Source: Gammaproteobacteria bacterium (GTDB lineage Bacteria; Pseudomonadota; Gammaproteobacteria; Ga0077536). From it: a stretch of 64,000 bases of DNA. Numbering within the stretch: position 1 is the first letter of the stretch; each line of letters opens with the position of its first letter. The DNA is taken from the NCBI GenBank assembly GCA_016209015.1, contig JACQWY010000018.1, forward strand, positions 140,831 through 204,830. The letters run 5' to 3'. A model generated the notes under the pieces. It was not told the DNA's origin. It was given only the letters and a program-made list of their open reading frames with translations, and did not search any database. The position numbers and the translations under genes are program-made. Below, piece by piece: positions 43,670 through 52,752 of this stretch.

Positions 43670-44136
43670 GGATCGCGCGCCTCGCCGCGGCCCTCCTCGT
43701 CCTGCTCGCCGCCGCGGCGCGCGCGGAGGACACGCCCTACACGTTCGACGATCCGGCGCGGCAGCAGACCTACGAGCAGCTCATCAACGAGCTGCGCTGC
43801 CTCGTCTGCCAGAACCAGACGCTCGCGGATTCGCACGCCGATCTCGCGCAGGATCTGCGGCGCGAGGTCTACGGTATGGTCACGGCGGGCAAGAGCCGCG
43901 AGGAAGTGATCGATTACCTCGTGAAGCGCTACGGCGACTTCGTGCTCTATCGCCCGCCGATGAAGGACACGACCTGGCTCCTGTGGGCCGGCCCCGTGCT
44001 GCTGCTCGTGCTCGCCGGCGGCGCGTGGTTCGCGATGAGCCGTTCGAAGCAGCGCGCGCTCGCCAGCACGCTCACGCCCGAGGAGCAGGCGCGGCTCGCC
44101 GCGCTGACCGGCGCCGACGAGGTGAAGCGCACGTGA
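43666..44136 (+). CDS. ccmH: CcmH cytochrome c maturation thiol oxidoreductase
   Basis: A 156-residue periplasmic-facing protein: a signal peptide (LAAALLVLLAAAARA), then the redox motif LRCLVCQNQTLADSHADLA near 43-61 and one C-terminal membrane helix (LLWAGPVLLLVLAGGAWFAM). It prepares apocytochrome thiols for heme ligation. This is the short CcmH, with CcmI encoded separately next. GTG start at 43666 gives a good signal peptide. Four-base overlap with ccmI. Confidence 0.93.
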   Translation: MRIARLAAALLVLLAAAARAEDTPYTFDDPARQQTYEQLINELRCLVCQNQTLADSHADLAQDLRREVYGMVTAGKSREEVIDYLVKRYGDFVLYRPPMKDTTWLLWAGPVLLLVLAGGAWFAMSRSKQRALASTLTPEEQARLAALTGADEVKRT

Positions 44137-45347
44137 CGTTCTGGGCGATCGCCTACGGGCTCCTCGTCGTCGTGACGGGAGCCGTGATCCTCGGTGCGCT
44201 CCGCCGCCGCGACACGCGCGAGGTCACGCCGGGCAGGCTCTACGCGGAGCGCCGCGCCGAGCTCGCCCAGGACCTCGCGGCCGGGGCCATCGCGAACGAC
44301 GACGCCGGCAGTATCGAGGCCGAGCTCGCGCAGGCGACGCTCGCCGAGGAGGACGGAGTCGCGAAGCAGGCCGTGGAAGACGGTCCGCGCCGCGCGGCGC
44401 TGATCCTCTGCGCCGTGCTCGTCCCGCTGATCGCGCTCCCGATGTATCTGCACCTCGGCAGTCCCCGCCTCGCCGACGCGCCGGCCGGCGGCAAGCTCCC
44501 GGAGCTGCGTCCCGACCAGCTCATCCCCCACCTCGAGTCGCAGGCCGCGAAGGATCCGAAGAACTACGAAGTGCGCTTCATGCTCGGCCGCGCCTACATG
44601 GCCGCGCAGCGCTACGACCGCGCCGCGCAGGAATTCGAGCAGGTGCTCGGCGGTGTCGGCGAGCAGGCGACGCTGCTCGTCGAATACGCCGACGCGCTCG
44701 CGATGCAGTCCGGCGGCAAGCTCGCGGGCAAGCCCGCCGAGCTCGCGGCGCGTGCGCTCGCGCTCGAGCCCGAGAACGTCACCGCGCTCTGGCTCACCGG
44801 CATGGCCGAGAACGAGGCCGGCAAGCGCGGCGAGGCCCTGCAGCACCTGCGCCAGGCCCGCAAGGCCGCGCGCAAGTCCGAAATCCCGACGGACGATCTC
44901 GACGGCATGATCGCGAGCCTCGAAGCCGGCCTCGGCAGCGCCGCGCCGCCCGATACCGAAATCCCGGAAGCGGATCCGCACGCGGGCCCGGCGCCGGGCG
45001 GGCCGAGCCTCGAAGTGAAGGTCGGCATCAGCGAGGAGCTCCGCGCCAGACTGCCCGCCGACGCGACGCTCTTCGTGTTCGCCCGCGCGAAGAACGGCAT
45101 GCCGATGCCGCTCGCGGTCGTGCGCCTGCCCGTCAGCGCCCTGCCTGCGACCGTCACGCTCGACGACAGCAAGGCGATGGCGCCGCAGGCCGCGCTCAGC
45201 AGGTTCGATACCGTGGAAATCGTCGCGCGCGTCAGCCGCAGCGGCAAGCCGCTGCCGACGCCCGGCGACTTCGAGGGCAGCGTGCCCTCCGTCGCGACCG
45301 CCTCGCGCGATCCCGTCGCCGTCACGATCGACCGCGTCGTGCCCTGA
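44133..45347 (+). CDS. ccmI: CcmI, TPR apocytochrome c chaperone
   Basis: A 404-residue membrane protein. The first 120 residues hold two membrane helices (FWAIAYGLLVVVTGAVILGAL and AALILCAVLVPLIALPMYL). Residues about 150-290 are TPR-like (NYEVRFMLGRAYMAAQRYDRAAQEFEQVL is one clear unit). The C-terminal domain, about 300-404, is the periplasmic NrfG/CcmI-type beta domain. It delivers apocytochromes to the CcmFH complex. GTG start at 44133 overlaps ccmH by four bases; it closes the operon. Confidence 0.88.
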   Translation: MTFWAIAYGLLVVVTGAVILGALRRRDTREVTPGRLYAERRAELAQDLAAGAIANDDAGSIEAELAQATLAEEDGVAKQAVEDGPRRAALILCAVLVPLIALPMYLHLGSPRLADAPAGGKLPELRPDQLIPHLESQAAKDPKNYEVRFMLGRAYMAAQRYDRAAQEFEQVLGGVGEQATLLVEYADALAMQSGGKLAGKPAELAARALALEPENVTALWLTGMAENEAGKRGEALQHLRQARKAARKSEIPTDDLDGMIASLEAGLGSAAPPDTEIPEADPHAGPAPGGPSLEVKVGISEELRARLPADATLFVFARAKNGMPMPLAVVRLPVSALPATVTLDDSKAMAPQAALSRFDTVEIVARVSRSGKPLPTPGDFEGSVPSVATASRDPVAVTIDRVVP

Positions 45348-45482
45348 GCGGCGCGCAAGAAACTTGCGCTGGCCCCGGGGCCGCCCGCGGCCCGGGCGCA
45401 GCGCTCGCGAAACGCCGCTGCGGCGAATCAATGCCCGTCCCTTCTATGTCATGATCCGGGCCGCAATCCAGTCATCGCGTCC

Positions 45483-45487
45483 AGGAG
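45483..45487 (+). promoter_or_regulatory. Ribosome site fixing a TTG start
   Basis: AGGAG lies seven bases ahead of TTG at 45495, and no ATG or GTG gives an N-terminus with the flavin-binding loop so well placed. This decides the rare start codon of the flavoprotein gene. Confidence 0.7.
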
Positions 45488-45494
45488 AACCGCA

Positions 45495-47948
45495 TTGAGC
45501 GAGAAGAAGCTTCCGAGCCAGGCCCGCGTCGTCATCATCGGCGGCGGCGTCATCGGCTGTTCCATTGCCTATCACCTGACGAAGCTCGGCTGGAAGGACG
45601 TCGTCCTGCTCGAGCGCAAGCAGCTCACCTGCGGCACGACCTGGCACGCCGCGGGTCTGCTCACCACGCTGCGCGACACCGAGACCCAGACGAAGCTCGC
45701 GAAGTACACGCAGGATCTGTATCGCAAGCTCGAGGCCGAGACGGGTCAGGCGACGGGCCTCATCCAGTGCGGCTCGGTGCAGCTCGCGATGACGGAGGCG
45801 AAGGCGATCGAAATGCGGCGCGGCTGCGCGATGGCGCGCTGCTTCGGCGTCGAGAACCGCGAGATCACCGCCGCCGACGTGAAGGGGATGTGGCCGCTCG
45901 CCGAGGTCTCCGACGTGAAAGCCGCGTTCCACTTTCCGAACGACGGCCGCGTGAATCCGGCCGACGTCGCGCAGGCCCTCGCGAAAGGCGCGCGCATGGG
46001 CGGTGCGCAGATTTTCGAGAACGTGAAGGTCACGGCGATACGCCAGGACAAGGGTCGCGTGACGGGCGTGGAGACCGCGCAGGGCGACATCACCGCCGAG
46101 ATCGTCGTGAACTGCGCCGGCATGTGGGCACGCCAGGTGGGGCGGCTCGCGGGCGTGAACGTGCCGCTGCAGGCCGCCGAGCACTACTATCTCATCTCGG
46201 AGGCGATCGACGGGCTGCACAACATGCTGCCGATCCTGCGGGACCCGGGTAATGCCGCCTACATCCGCGAAGAGGCCGGCAAGATCATGCTCGGCTTCTT
46301 CGAGCCGATTGCGAAACCCTGGGGGATGGACGGCATCCCGGCCGAATTCTGCTTCAACGACATCCAGGCCGACTGGGATCGCATGCTGCCGTACATCGAG
46401 AAAGGCATGAACCGCATCCCCTCGCTGAAGGACACGGGCATCAAGCTCTTCTTCTGCGGCCCCGAGTCCTTCACGCCGGATCACAACTACCTCATGGGCG
46501 AGGCGCCGAATCTCAGGAACTTCTTCGTCGCCGCGGGCTTCAACTCGCTCGGTATTCTGTCCGGCGGCGGCGCGGGTCTCGTCATGTCGCACTGGATCGC
46601 CGAAGGGCATCCGCCGATGGACGTGTGGTCCGTGGACATCCGCCGCGCGCACGCCTGGCAGGACAACGATCGCTATCTGCACGATCGCATCGTCGAGTCG
46701 CTCGGCATCGGCTACCAGGATCACTGGCCGGCGCGGCAGTGGGAGACGGCGCGCGACGTGAAGAAGACCATCCTCCACGACCGCCTCGCCGCGGCCGGCG
46801 CCTGCTTCGGCGAATCGGCAGGCTTCGAGCGTCCGAACTGGTATGCGCGTCCCGGCGAGAAGGCGGAATACGACTACGGCTGGGATCGCCGCAACTGGTT
46901 CCATCGCGGCGCGGACGAGCACCGCGCGGTGCGCGAGACGGTGGGCGTGTTCGAGCAGACCTCGTTCTCGAAGCTCCTCGTGCAGGGTCGCGACGCGGAG
47001 CGCGTGCTGAACCGGATCGCGACGGCGAACTGCGCGGTGCCGGTCGGCAAGATCATCTACACCCAGTTCGTGAACGCGCGCGGCGGCATCGTCGCGGACC
47101 TCACGATCACGCGCCTCGCGGCCGATCAGTTCATGGTCGTGACCGCGGCGTTCACGCACACGCACGTCGAGTCCTGGCTCCGCAACAACATCCCGGAGGA
47201 CGCGTTCTGCATCGTGACCGACGTGAGCGGTGCGTACTCGATGCTGAACCTGCAGGGCCCGAATTCGCGTGCACTGCTGCAGGCGCTGTCGGCGAGCGAT
47301 CTCTCCCACGCGGCGTTCCCGTTCGGCACCTGCAAGGAGATCGACGTCGGCTACCAGAAGCTGCTCGCGCTGCGCATCACCTACGTCGGAGAGCTCGGCT
47401 ACGAGCTCTACATCCCGACCGCGTTCACGCTGCCCGTCTACGACGCGCTCGTCGCGGCGGGCAAGGACTTCGGCCTGAAGCACTGCGGCTATCACGCGCT
47501 CAACACGCTGCGCATCGAGAAGGCGTATCGCGAATGGGCGCACGACATCGGCCCCGAGGACACGCCGCTCGAGGCCGGGCTCGCGTTCACCTGTGCGTTC
47601 GACAAGCCGGGCGGCTTCATCGGCCGCGAGGCGCTGCTCGCGCAGCGCGCGGCAGGCCCCTCGAAGCGCCGCCTCGTGCAGTTCGTGCTCGAGGACGCGG
47701 AGCCGCTGCTCTATCACAACGAGCCGATCTACCGCGACGGCAAGCTGAACGGCTACACGACCTCCGCGGGCTACGGGCACACGCTCGGCGCGGCCATCGC
47801 GATGGGCTATGTCGCGAACCCCGACGGCGTGAGCGACGAGTTCGTGACGAATGCGCGCTACGAGATCGAGATCGGCAACACGCGCCACGCCGCGAAGCCT
47901 TCGCTCGTGCCGCTCTACGATCCCAAGAACCTGCGTGTGCGGTGCTGA
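45495..47948 (+). CDS. Dimethylglycine/sarcosine dehydrogenase-like FAD- and folate-binding oxidoreductase
   Basis: An 817-residue two-part enzyme. Residues 12-400 are a DAO-type flavoprotein: VVIIGGGVIGCSIAYHL (12-28) binds FAD and GTTWHAAGLL (47-56) contains His51, the residue that carries covalent FAD in this family. Residues about 430-817 are a GcvT-like folate-binding domain, with YTQFVNARGGIVADLTI near 521 and GYHALNTLRIEKAYREWAHDIGPEDTPLEAGL near 660-690 (seen in segments). It demethylates an N-methylglycine-type compound, passing the C1 unit to tetrahydrofolate. It is not clearly linked to the ccm genes; a 147-base gap separates them. Confidence 0.88.
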   Translation: MSEKKLPSQARVVIIGGGVIGCSIAYHLTKLGWKDVVLLERKQLTCGTTWHAAGLLTTLRDTETQTKLAKYTQDLYRKLEAETGQATGLIQCGSVQLAMTEAKAIEMRRGCAMARCFGVENREITAADVKGMWPLAEVSDVKAAFHFPNDGRVNPADVAQALAKGARMGGAQIFENVKVTAIRQDKGRVTGVETAQGDITAEIVVNCAGMWARQVGRLAGVNVPLQAAEHYYLISEAIDGLHNMLPILRDPGNAAYIREEAGKIMLGFFEPIAKPWGMDGIPAEFCFNDIQADWDRMLPYIEKGMNRIPSLKDTGIKLFFCGPESFTPDHNYLMGEAPNLRNFFVAAGFNSLGILSGGGAGLVMSHWIAEGHPPMDVWSVDIRRAHAWQDNDRYLHDRIVESLGIGYQDHWPARQWETARDVKKTILHDRLAAAGACFGESAGFERPNWYARPGEKAEYDYGWDRRNWFHRGADEHRAVRETVGVFEQTSFSKLLVQGRDAERVLNRIATANCAVPVGKIIYTQFVNARGGIVADLTITRLAADQFMVVTAAFTHTHVESWLRNNIPEDAFCIVTDVSGAYSMLNLQGPNSRALLQALSASDLSHAAFPFGTCKEIDVGYQKLLALRITYVGELGYELYIPTAFTLPVYDALVAAGKDFGLKHCGYHALNTLRIEKAYREWAHDIGPEDTPLEAGLAFTCAFDKPGGFIGREALLAQRAAGPSKRRLVQFVLEDAEPLLYHNEPIYRDGKLNGYTTSAGYGHTLGAAIAMGYVANPDGVSDEFVTNARYEIEIGNTRHAAKPSLVPLYDPKNLRVRC

Positions 47949-49128
47949 TGCGGGCCTGAACGCGGGCCTCGTCCCGCTGCCGCGGCGCGCCGCCGGCGCG
48001 CCGCTCGCGGTGCTCGCCGTGGTCGGCACGCGGCCGGAGGCGATCAAGCTCGCGCCGCTGCTCGCGCTGCTCGCCGCCGACGCCGCGCATTTCGCGCTCC
48101 GCATCTGCGCCACCGCCCAGCAGCGCGATCTGCTCGATCTCGCGCTGCTCGATTTCACGCTCGTCCCCGACTACGACCTCGATTGCATGCGGCCCGATCA
48201 GAGCCTGAATGCGCTCACCGCGCGCGTCGTCGAGCGCATGGACGCCGTGCTCGAAGACGCCCGGCCGGAGCTCGTGATCGTGCACGGCGACACCACGACC
48301 GCGCTTGCCGCCGGGCTCGCCGCGAGTCATCGCCGCGTGCCGGTAGCGCACGTCGAGGCGGGTCTGCGCAGCTTCGATCCGGCGCAGCCGTTTCCGGAGG
48401 AAACGAACCGCGTGCTGATCGACCGGCTCGCCACGCTGCACTTCGCGCCGACGCCGCAGGCGCGCGCGAACCTGCTCGCCGAGGGTCTGCCCGCGGCGGG
48501 CGTCCACGTCACGGGCAACACCGGCATCGATGCGCTCTTCCGCGTGCTCGCCGGCCGCCCGCCGCCCGTCGCGCAGGAACGCCGCCTGCTCGTGACCTGC
48601 CATCGCCGCGAGAACCTCGGGGCAGGCGTCGCCGCGCTCTGCGCCGCGCTCGCGACGCTCGCCGCCGAGGATCCCGGGCTCGCGATCGATTTCGTCACGC
48701 ACCCGAATCCGCAGGCGGGCGCCGCCGCGCGCGCGGCGCTCGCCGGCGTGCCGCGCGTCGCGCTGCGCGCACCGCTCGCCTACGGCCCGATGCTCGATGC
48801 GCTCCGCGGCGCCTGGCTCGTGCTCACGGACTCGGGAGGTCTGCAGGAGGAATGCGCGACGCTCGGCGTGCCGGTGCTCGTGCTGCGCGAGCGCACGGAG
48901 CGGCCGGAAGGGATCGCCGCCGGCAATGCGGAGCTCGTCGGCACTGATCCCGATCGCATCGTCGGCGCCGTACGTGCACTCGCCGCCGATCCGGCGCGCC
49001 GGGCGCGGGCCGCGACGCCGCGCGCGCTTTACGGCGACGGCGCAGCAGCGCCGCGCATCGCGGCGCTGCTGCGGGTCGCGGCAGGTGTCGCGGGTACGTT
49101 GCCCGCCGCTTTCGTGCCCGCGCGCTGA
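47935..49128 (+). CDS. wecB: UDP-N-acetylglucosamine 2-epimerase
   Basis: A non-hydrolysing UDP-GlcNAc 2-epimerase making UDP-ManNAc. Motifs are VVGTRPEAIKLAPL near 31, VIVHGDTTTALAAGL near 125, VPVAHVEAGLRSFDP near 144, PFPEETNR near 160, VTCHRRENLGAG near 225 and LTDSGGLQEECATLG near 305. Two starts are possible: GTG at 47935, overlapping the upstream flavoprotein stop by 14 bases (397 aa), or GTG at 48010 (372 aa, closer to the family's 375). It is 10 kb from the glycan locus and has no WecC beside it. Confidence 0.9.
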   Translation: MCGADAGLNAGLVPLPRRAAGAPLAVLAVVGTRPEAIKLAPLLALLAADAAHFALRICATAQQRDLLDLALLDFTLVPDYDLDCMRPDQSLNALTARVVERMDAVLEDARPELVIVHGDTTTALAAGLAASHRRVPVAHVEAGLRSFDPAQPFPEETNRVLIDRLATLHFAPTPQARANLLAEGLPAAGVHVTGNTGIDALFRVLAGRPPPVAQERRLLVTCHRRENLGAGVAALCAALATLAAEDPGLAIDFVTHPNPQAGAAARAALAGVPRVALRAPLAYGPMLDALRGAWLVLTDSGGLQEECATLGVPVLVLRERTERPEGIAAGNAELVGTDPDRIVGAVRALAADPARRARAATPRALYGDGAAAPRIAALLRVAAGVAGTLPAAFVPAR

Positions 49129-49135
49129 GCCGCGT

Positions 49136-50032
49136 TCAGCCGAACAGGATCCCGAGACCCATCAGCAACGGCGTCAGCACGCTGACGCCGACATTGAGCC
49201 CGAGATAAGGCGGCAGGCGCGCCGGCTCCGCACCGTGACGCCACGCGCCGGCGAGTGCGGGCAGCGCGAGCGGCAGCGTCGCGAAGCCCCAGGCCGCGCC
49301 GTGCGGAAGGAGACCGGCAAGCACGGCGCCGGCGAGCGCCGCGTAGGCGGCGACGACGAGGGCCGCATACACGAGCGCGCTCCGCCGTGGTCCGAGCACG
49401 ATCGGCACATTGCGGCGGCCGACGCGGCGATCCGCTGCGACGTCCGGAAATTGATTCAGGAGCAGCAGTCCGTTCGCGAGAAAGAACGGGACGATCGAGG
49501 CCGTCCATGCGGCCGCCGGATAAGTGCCGGTGAGGGCATACGCGCTGCCCGCGACCATGACCGGGCCGAAGCCGAGCCCGGGCGCGACGAGCGAGACCGC
49601 CGCGCGCGCCGTGACCCAGGGCGTGTAGGCGACGACGAGCAGCAGGCCCAGCGCGCCGAGCGGGAGCAGCGCCGCACCCATCCGCAGCACGAACCAGAGG
49701 CCGATGAGGCCGGTGGCGGCGAGCGCGCCGATCCCTGCTGCGAGCACGAGGCCGGCATGCTCGGGCGCTGCCGGCAGCGCGCCGCTGCCGCCGCTGAATG
49801 GCGTGCGCACCGTCGTCAGATCGAGCCCCGAACGGAAATCGAAGTATTCGTTCAGCAGGTTCACGGCGACGTGGCCCGTAAGCGCGGCGAGCAGCGCGAA
49901 ACCGGCCGGCAGCGGCTCGATGCGGCCACCGCTCCACGCCGCGGTGGCAGCGCCCAGCAGTACGCACACGGCGCTCAGCACGAGGAAGGGCACGCGGCTC
50001 GCGCCGCACACCGTGGTCAGACGATTCGACAT
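49136..50032 (-). CDS. UbiA-family prenyltransferase
   Basis: A 298-residue polytopic membrane protein with about nine helices. The first prenyl-diphosphate-binding motif is NLLNEYFDFRSGLD near 58-71 (NxxxDxxxGxD). The second, LLLLNQFPDVAADRRVGRRN near 190-209, holds the NxxxDxxxD arrangement. This pattern matches MenA/1,4-dihydroxy-2-naphthoate-type enzymes and relatives more than UbiA proper. No men genes are nearby, so the aromatic acceptor is open. It converges with the wecB gene, seven bases away, and is divergent from the luciferase-like gene. Confidence 0.85.
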   Translation of the reverse strand: MSNRLTTVCGASRVPFLVLSAVCVLLGAATAAWSGGRIEPLPAGFALLAALTGHVAVNLLNEYFDFRSGLDLTTVRTPFSGGSGALPAAPEHAGLVLAAGIGALAATGLIGLWFVLRMGAALLPLGALGLLLVVAYTPWVTARAAVSLVAPGLGFGPVMVAGSAYALTGTYPAAAWTASIVPFFLANGLLLLNQFPDVAADRRVGRRNVPIVLGPRRSALVYAALVVAAYAALAGAVLAGLLPHGAAWGFATLPLALPALAGAWRHGAEPARLPPYLGLNVGVSVLTPLLMGLGILFG

Positions 50033-50136
50033 CAGTGCCTCCCCGACGTGGGACTGACGCCGGTCAAGGTCCGACCGCGTCGCCCTCTTCTACAGTTCCG
50101 CGCTGACAGGGCAGCGCGGCCAAGAATAGCCCGGCG

Positions 50137-50166
50137 CGCGCGCCGTGTCCCGGGACACGGCGCGCG
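50137..50166. promoter_or_regulatory. 30-bp perfect palindrome upstream of the luciferase-like gene
   Basis: Bases 50137-50166 form a perfect palindrome, with 15-base arms meeting at CCCGGG (core GTGTCCCGGGACAC). It ends 23 bases before the ATG at 50190 and about 105 bases from the divergent prenyltransferase start. A TetR- or MarR-type operator is likely; a transcript hairpin is the alternative. Confidence 0.55.
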
Positions 50167-50189
50167 GACATCAACAGGGAGGAGGGTCT

Positions 50190-51251
50190 ATGGAGCTCGG
50201 CATGCTGCACTGGTTCGAGTGCCCGGTGAGCGCACCGCAGGGCGACATCATCCGCGAGCATCTCGAGCTCATGGTCAAGGCCGAGGAGCTCGGCTTCGAC
50301 TCCGTGTGGCCCGCGGAGCATCACTTCTCCGAATTTGCCCTGATGGGCGCGCCGCAGGTCACGCTCGCCGCGGTCGCGGCGCGGACCTCGCGTATCCGCC
50401 TCGGCTCGGGCGTGGTCGTGCTGCCCTTCCACCATCCGGTGCGCATCGCCGAGGACTTCGCCTTCCTCGACCAGATGAGCGGCGGCCGCATCGCGCTCGG
50501 CGTCGGCCGCGGCCATCAGCCGCTCGAGTTCGCGGGCTTCGAGGTCGAGCCCGCGAATGCGCGCGCGATGTTCGACGAGGGCGTGCAGCTCGTACGCCGG
50601 CTGTGGACCGGAGAGCGCGTGAGCTTCGCGGGACGCCACTATCGCGTGCAGAATCTCACCGTGCAGCCGCGTCCGCTGCAGCAGCCGCATCCGCCGATCT
50701 ACATGGCGTGCGTCTCGCCGGAATCCTTCGAACACTGCGGACGGCTCGGCTGCCACCTGCTCTACTCCGCGGCGTTCGGGCTCACGCCCGCGCAGGCGCG
50801 GCTCGGGATCGCGAAATTCCGCTACGGTCGCGTGGAATCCGGGCTCGAGGCGGCGACGGGGCGCACGGCCTGCCTGCTGATGATCTATCCCGGTCGCAGC
50901 ATGGAGCAGGCGCGCGCGGACTTCCGCGGTCCCGTGACCTGGTATTACCGCACTTTTTCCCGGCATATTGCGCCGATAGTCGGTGCGCTTCCCGGCTACG
51001 CGGACTATGCGCGCGCCCGCGATTTCGCCGCGGTCGTGGATTTCGATGCGCTCGTCGACACGCCGAGCCTCGTCTGCGGCGACGTCGAGCACTGCACGGA
51101 GAAGCTCATCGCGCTCGGACGCGAGTTCGGCTTCGACGAATTGCTGTGCTGGACGCGCATGGGCGGGCTGGCGAGCGCGAAAGTGATCGCCGCGATGGAG
51201 CTGCTCAGCGGCGAAATCCTGCCCGCCGTCAGATGCGCACTCTCAAACTGA
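50190..51251 (+). CDS. Luciferase-like flavin-dependent monooxygenase (LLM class)
   Basis: A 353-residue bacterial-luciferase-fold enzyme. The N-terminus MELGMLHWFECPVSAPQG leads into EELGFDSVWPAEHHFSEF near 33-50, where EHH is the family's conserved flavin/substrate segment. Then ARTSRIRLGSGVVVLPFHHPVRIAED (near 70-95), LDQMSGGRIALGVGRGHQP and, late, CGDVEHCTEKL. It uses FMNH2 and O2 on an aldehyde, ketone, alkanesulfonate-like or other substrate; which one is not visible. ATG at 50190 follows a strong GGGAGGAGGG ribosome site, which rules out the longer frame. Regulated probably through the palindrome 23 bases upstream. Confidence 0.88.
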   Translation: MELGMLHWFECPVSAPQGDIIREHLELMVKAEELGFDSVWPAEHHFSEFALMGAPQVTLAAVAARTSRIRLGSGVVVLPFHHPVRIAEDFAFLDQMSGGRIALGVGRGHQPLEFAGFEVEPANARAMFDEGVQLVRRLWTGERVSFAGRHYRVQNLTVQPRPLQQPHPPIYMACVSPESFEHCGRLGCHLLYSAAFGLTPAQARLGIAKFRYGRVESGLEAATGRTACLLMIYPGRSMEQARADFRGPVTWYYRTFSRHIAPIVGALPGYADYARARDFAAVVDFDALVDTPSLVCGDVEHCTEKLIALGREFGFDELLCWTRMGGLASAKVIAAMELLSGEILPAVRCALSN

Positions 51252-51525
51252 GACGCGCATCGCGCGAACGATCGAACTTCGGCGATGCGCCCAGTCAAAC
51301 GAATTGATGCGCATAGTCCCTTTGGGCGAGCATTCCGTCGTCACCATTGGTAAACTACGCGCTGTGTATCGTCTGAAAGCCGCCCCACCCCGCGGCTTGG
51401 TGCTGCAGCATGACTCACCCGTACTCTCCGGCGCAGCGCCCGCCTATGGCGCCCCACCGCAGCGCTGACGCTGCTTCCCTCCACGAGGCGACGCGTGCGC
51501 GCTCACTTGCAGGAGTGACGGCACG
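51252..51525. other. Intergenic region upstream of the response regulator
   Basis: A 274-base gap without a convincing reading frame. It presumably holds the promoter of the response regulator. Its AT-richest part is around 51340-51375 (ATTGGTAAACTA), but no well-spaced -35/-10 pair could be assigned. No repeat or terminator seen. Confidence 0.4.
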
Positions 51526-52197
51526 ATGAACCGCCTCCTCGTAGTCGACGAACATCCCGTGGTGCGTGACGGCTTGCGCTGCATGTTCAGCCACACCGGC
51601 GAATTCGAAGTGAAGGCGGAGGCCGGCTCCGGCAGCGACGCGGTCAACGTCCTGCGCGACATGGCCGACGAGGTCGATCTCGTCCTGTTCGATATCCATC
51701 TGCCCGAAGGCGATGGACTCGATGCGCTGAAGCGCATCGTCCGCGAATGGCCGAGCCTGCCCGTGCTCGTCTTCACCCGGCTCCCCGAATCGGAATACGC
51801 GACGCGCGTGATGCGCGCCGGTGCCCGCGGGTATCTGCGCAAGCACGTCTCGAGCGAAGAACTCGTGAGCGCGCTGCGTTCGGTCGCACAAGGCGAATCG
51901 GTCGCGCCGCCGGATGCCCAGGAAGTAACCGCAGTGGCGGGGCGCAAGGGTCCGGTATCGCACGCCGATCTCTCCGATCGCGAGTTCGAGGTGCTGCGGC
52001 TCCTCGCCGCCGGTACGACGCAGGTGGCGATCGCGAAGCGCCTCGGCGTCAGCGTGAAGACCATCAACACGTATCGGGCGCGCATCCTGCGCAAGCTCAA
52101 CTTCACGTCGAACGCGCAGGCGATCGCCTATGCGGTGCGCTCGGGACTGCTGAGCGAGCCCGTGGCCGAAGCCGGCGCGGCCGGCGTCGAGCACTGA
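51526..52197 (+). CDS. NarL/FixJ-type response regulator
   Basis: A 223-residue two-component regulator. The receiver has the acidic pair Asp8/Glu9, phospho-acceptor Asp56 in VLFDIHLPEGDG, switch Thr84 in VFTRLPE and Lys106 in YLRKHVS. The LuxR-type DNA-binding domain spans about 145-212: LSDREFEVLRLLAAG, then VAIAKRLGVSVKTINTYRARILRKL. No histidine kinase gene is adjacent, so it is an orphan within this window. Its targets are unknown. Confidence 0.93.
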   Translation: MNRLLVVDEHPVVRDGLRCMFSHTGEFEVKAEAGSGSDAVNVLRDMADEVDLVLFDIHLPEGDGLDALKRIVREWPSLPVLVFTRLPESEYATRVMRAGARGYLRKHVSSEELVSALRSVAQGESVAPPDAQEVTAVAGRKGPVSHADLSDREFEVLRLLAAGTTQVAIAKRLGVSVKTINTYRARILRKLNFTSNAQAIAYAVRSGLLSEPVAEAGAAGVEH

Positions 52198-52242
52198 CGA
52201 CTCATTACGAGGACACGCCGGAGACCGCGCCGCGAGCGGTCT

Positions 52243-52752
52243 CTAGCGCCTGCCACGACGACGGAACTTCCAGGGTGGAACCGGCTGCGGTTCGCGCCAC
52301 AAGCCGGCGCGCGCCTCGCGGGCGGCCCGTTCGAGCCGGCGCAATTCGCCGTCGTCGCGGGCGTGGCGTGCGTTCCACCACGCGAGCCCCGCGCGCAGCA
52401 GCTCGCGTGACGCGGACTTCTCGTCCACGAAAACCTCCCCCACCGCCCGCCGATAGCTCGTCTCCCCCGTGAGCCGCACGCGCACGTGCCGATGGAGCAG
52501 CAGCCTCCGCACGAACGCGTCCGCCTGCGCGCCATAGGCCTGCGCGGGCCGGCCGTCGTGCGCGAGCTCGGGTGCATCGACGCCGTAGAATCGGACCCGA
52601 TGCTTGCCCGTGCCGTCCTTTACGTCGACCGTATCACCGTCGCTGACGTGCACGACCGTGCCCTCGAGCCAGCGTTCGGTGGCGGCCGGAAGCGGGAGGA
52701 CCCACAGCAGGAGCGCGAGCGCGGCCGATCCGCGCCCCGTCCGTGCGTTCAC
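52243..52752 (-). CDS. Secreted thermonuclease-fold (SNase) nuclease
   Basis: A 169-residue protein with a signal peptide (ALALLLWVLPLPAAT) and a staphylococcal-nuclease domain from about residue 30. VSDGDTVDVKD near 37-47 is the metal-binding start, RFYGVDAPEL near 54-63 the substrate/nucleophile-activating segment, and YRRAVGEVFVDEKS near 100 carries the arginine. It would cut DNA or RNA in the periplasm or outside. The C-terminal RRRGRR tail is basic. Its start overlaps the methyltransferase stop by four bases. Confidence 0.88.
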   Translation of the reverse strand: MNARTGRGSAALALLLWVLPLPAATERWLEGTVVHVSDGDTVDVKDGTGKHRVRFYGVDAPELAHDGRPAQAYGAQADAFVRRLLLHRHVRVRLTGETSYRRAVGEVFVDEKSASRELLRAGLAWWNARHARDDGELRRLERAAREARAGLWREPQPVPPWKFRRRGRR

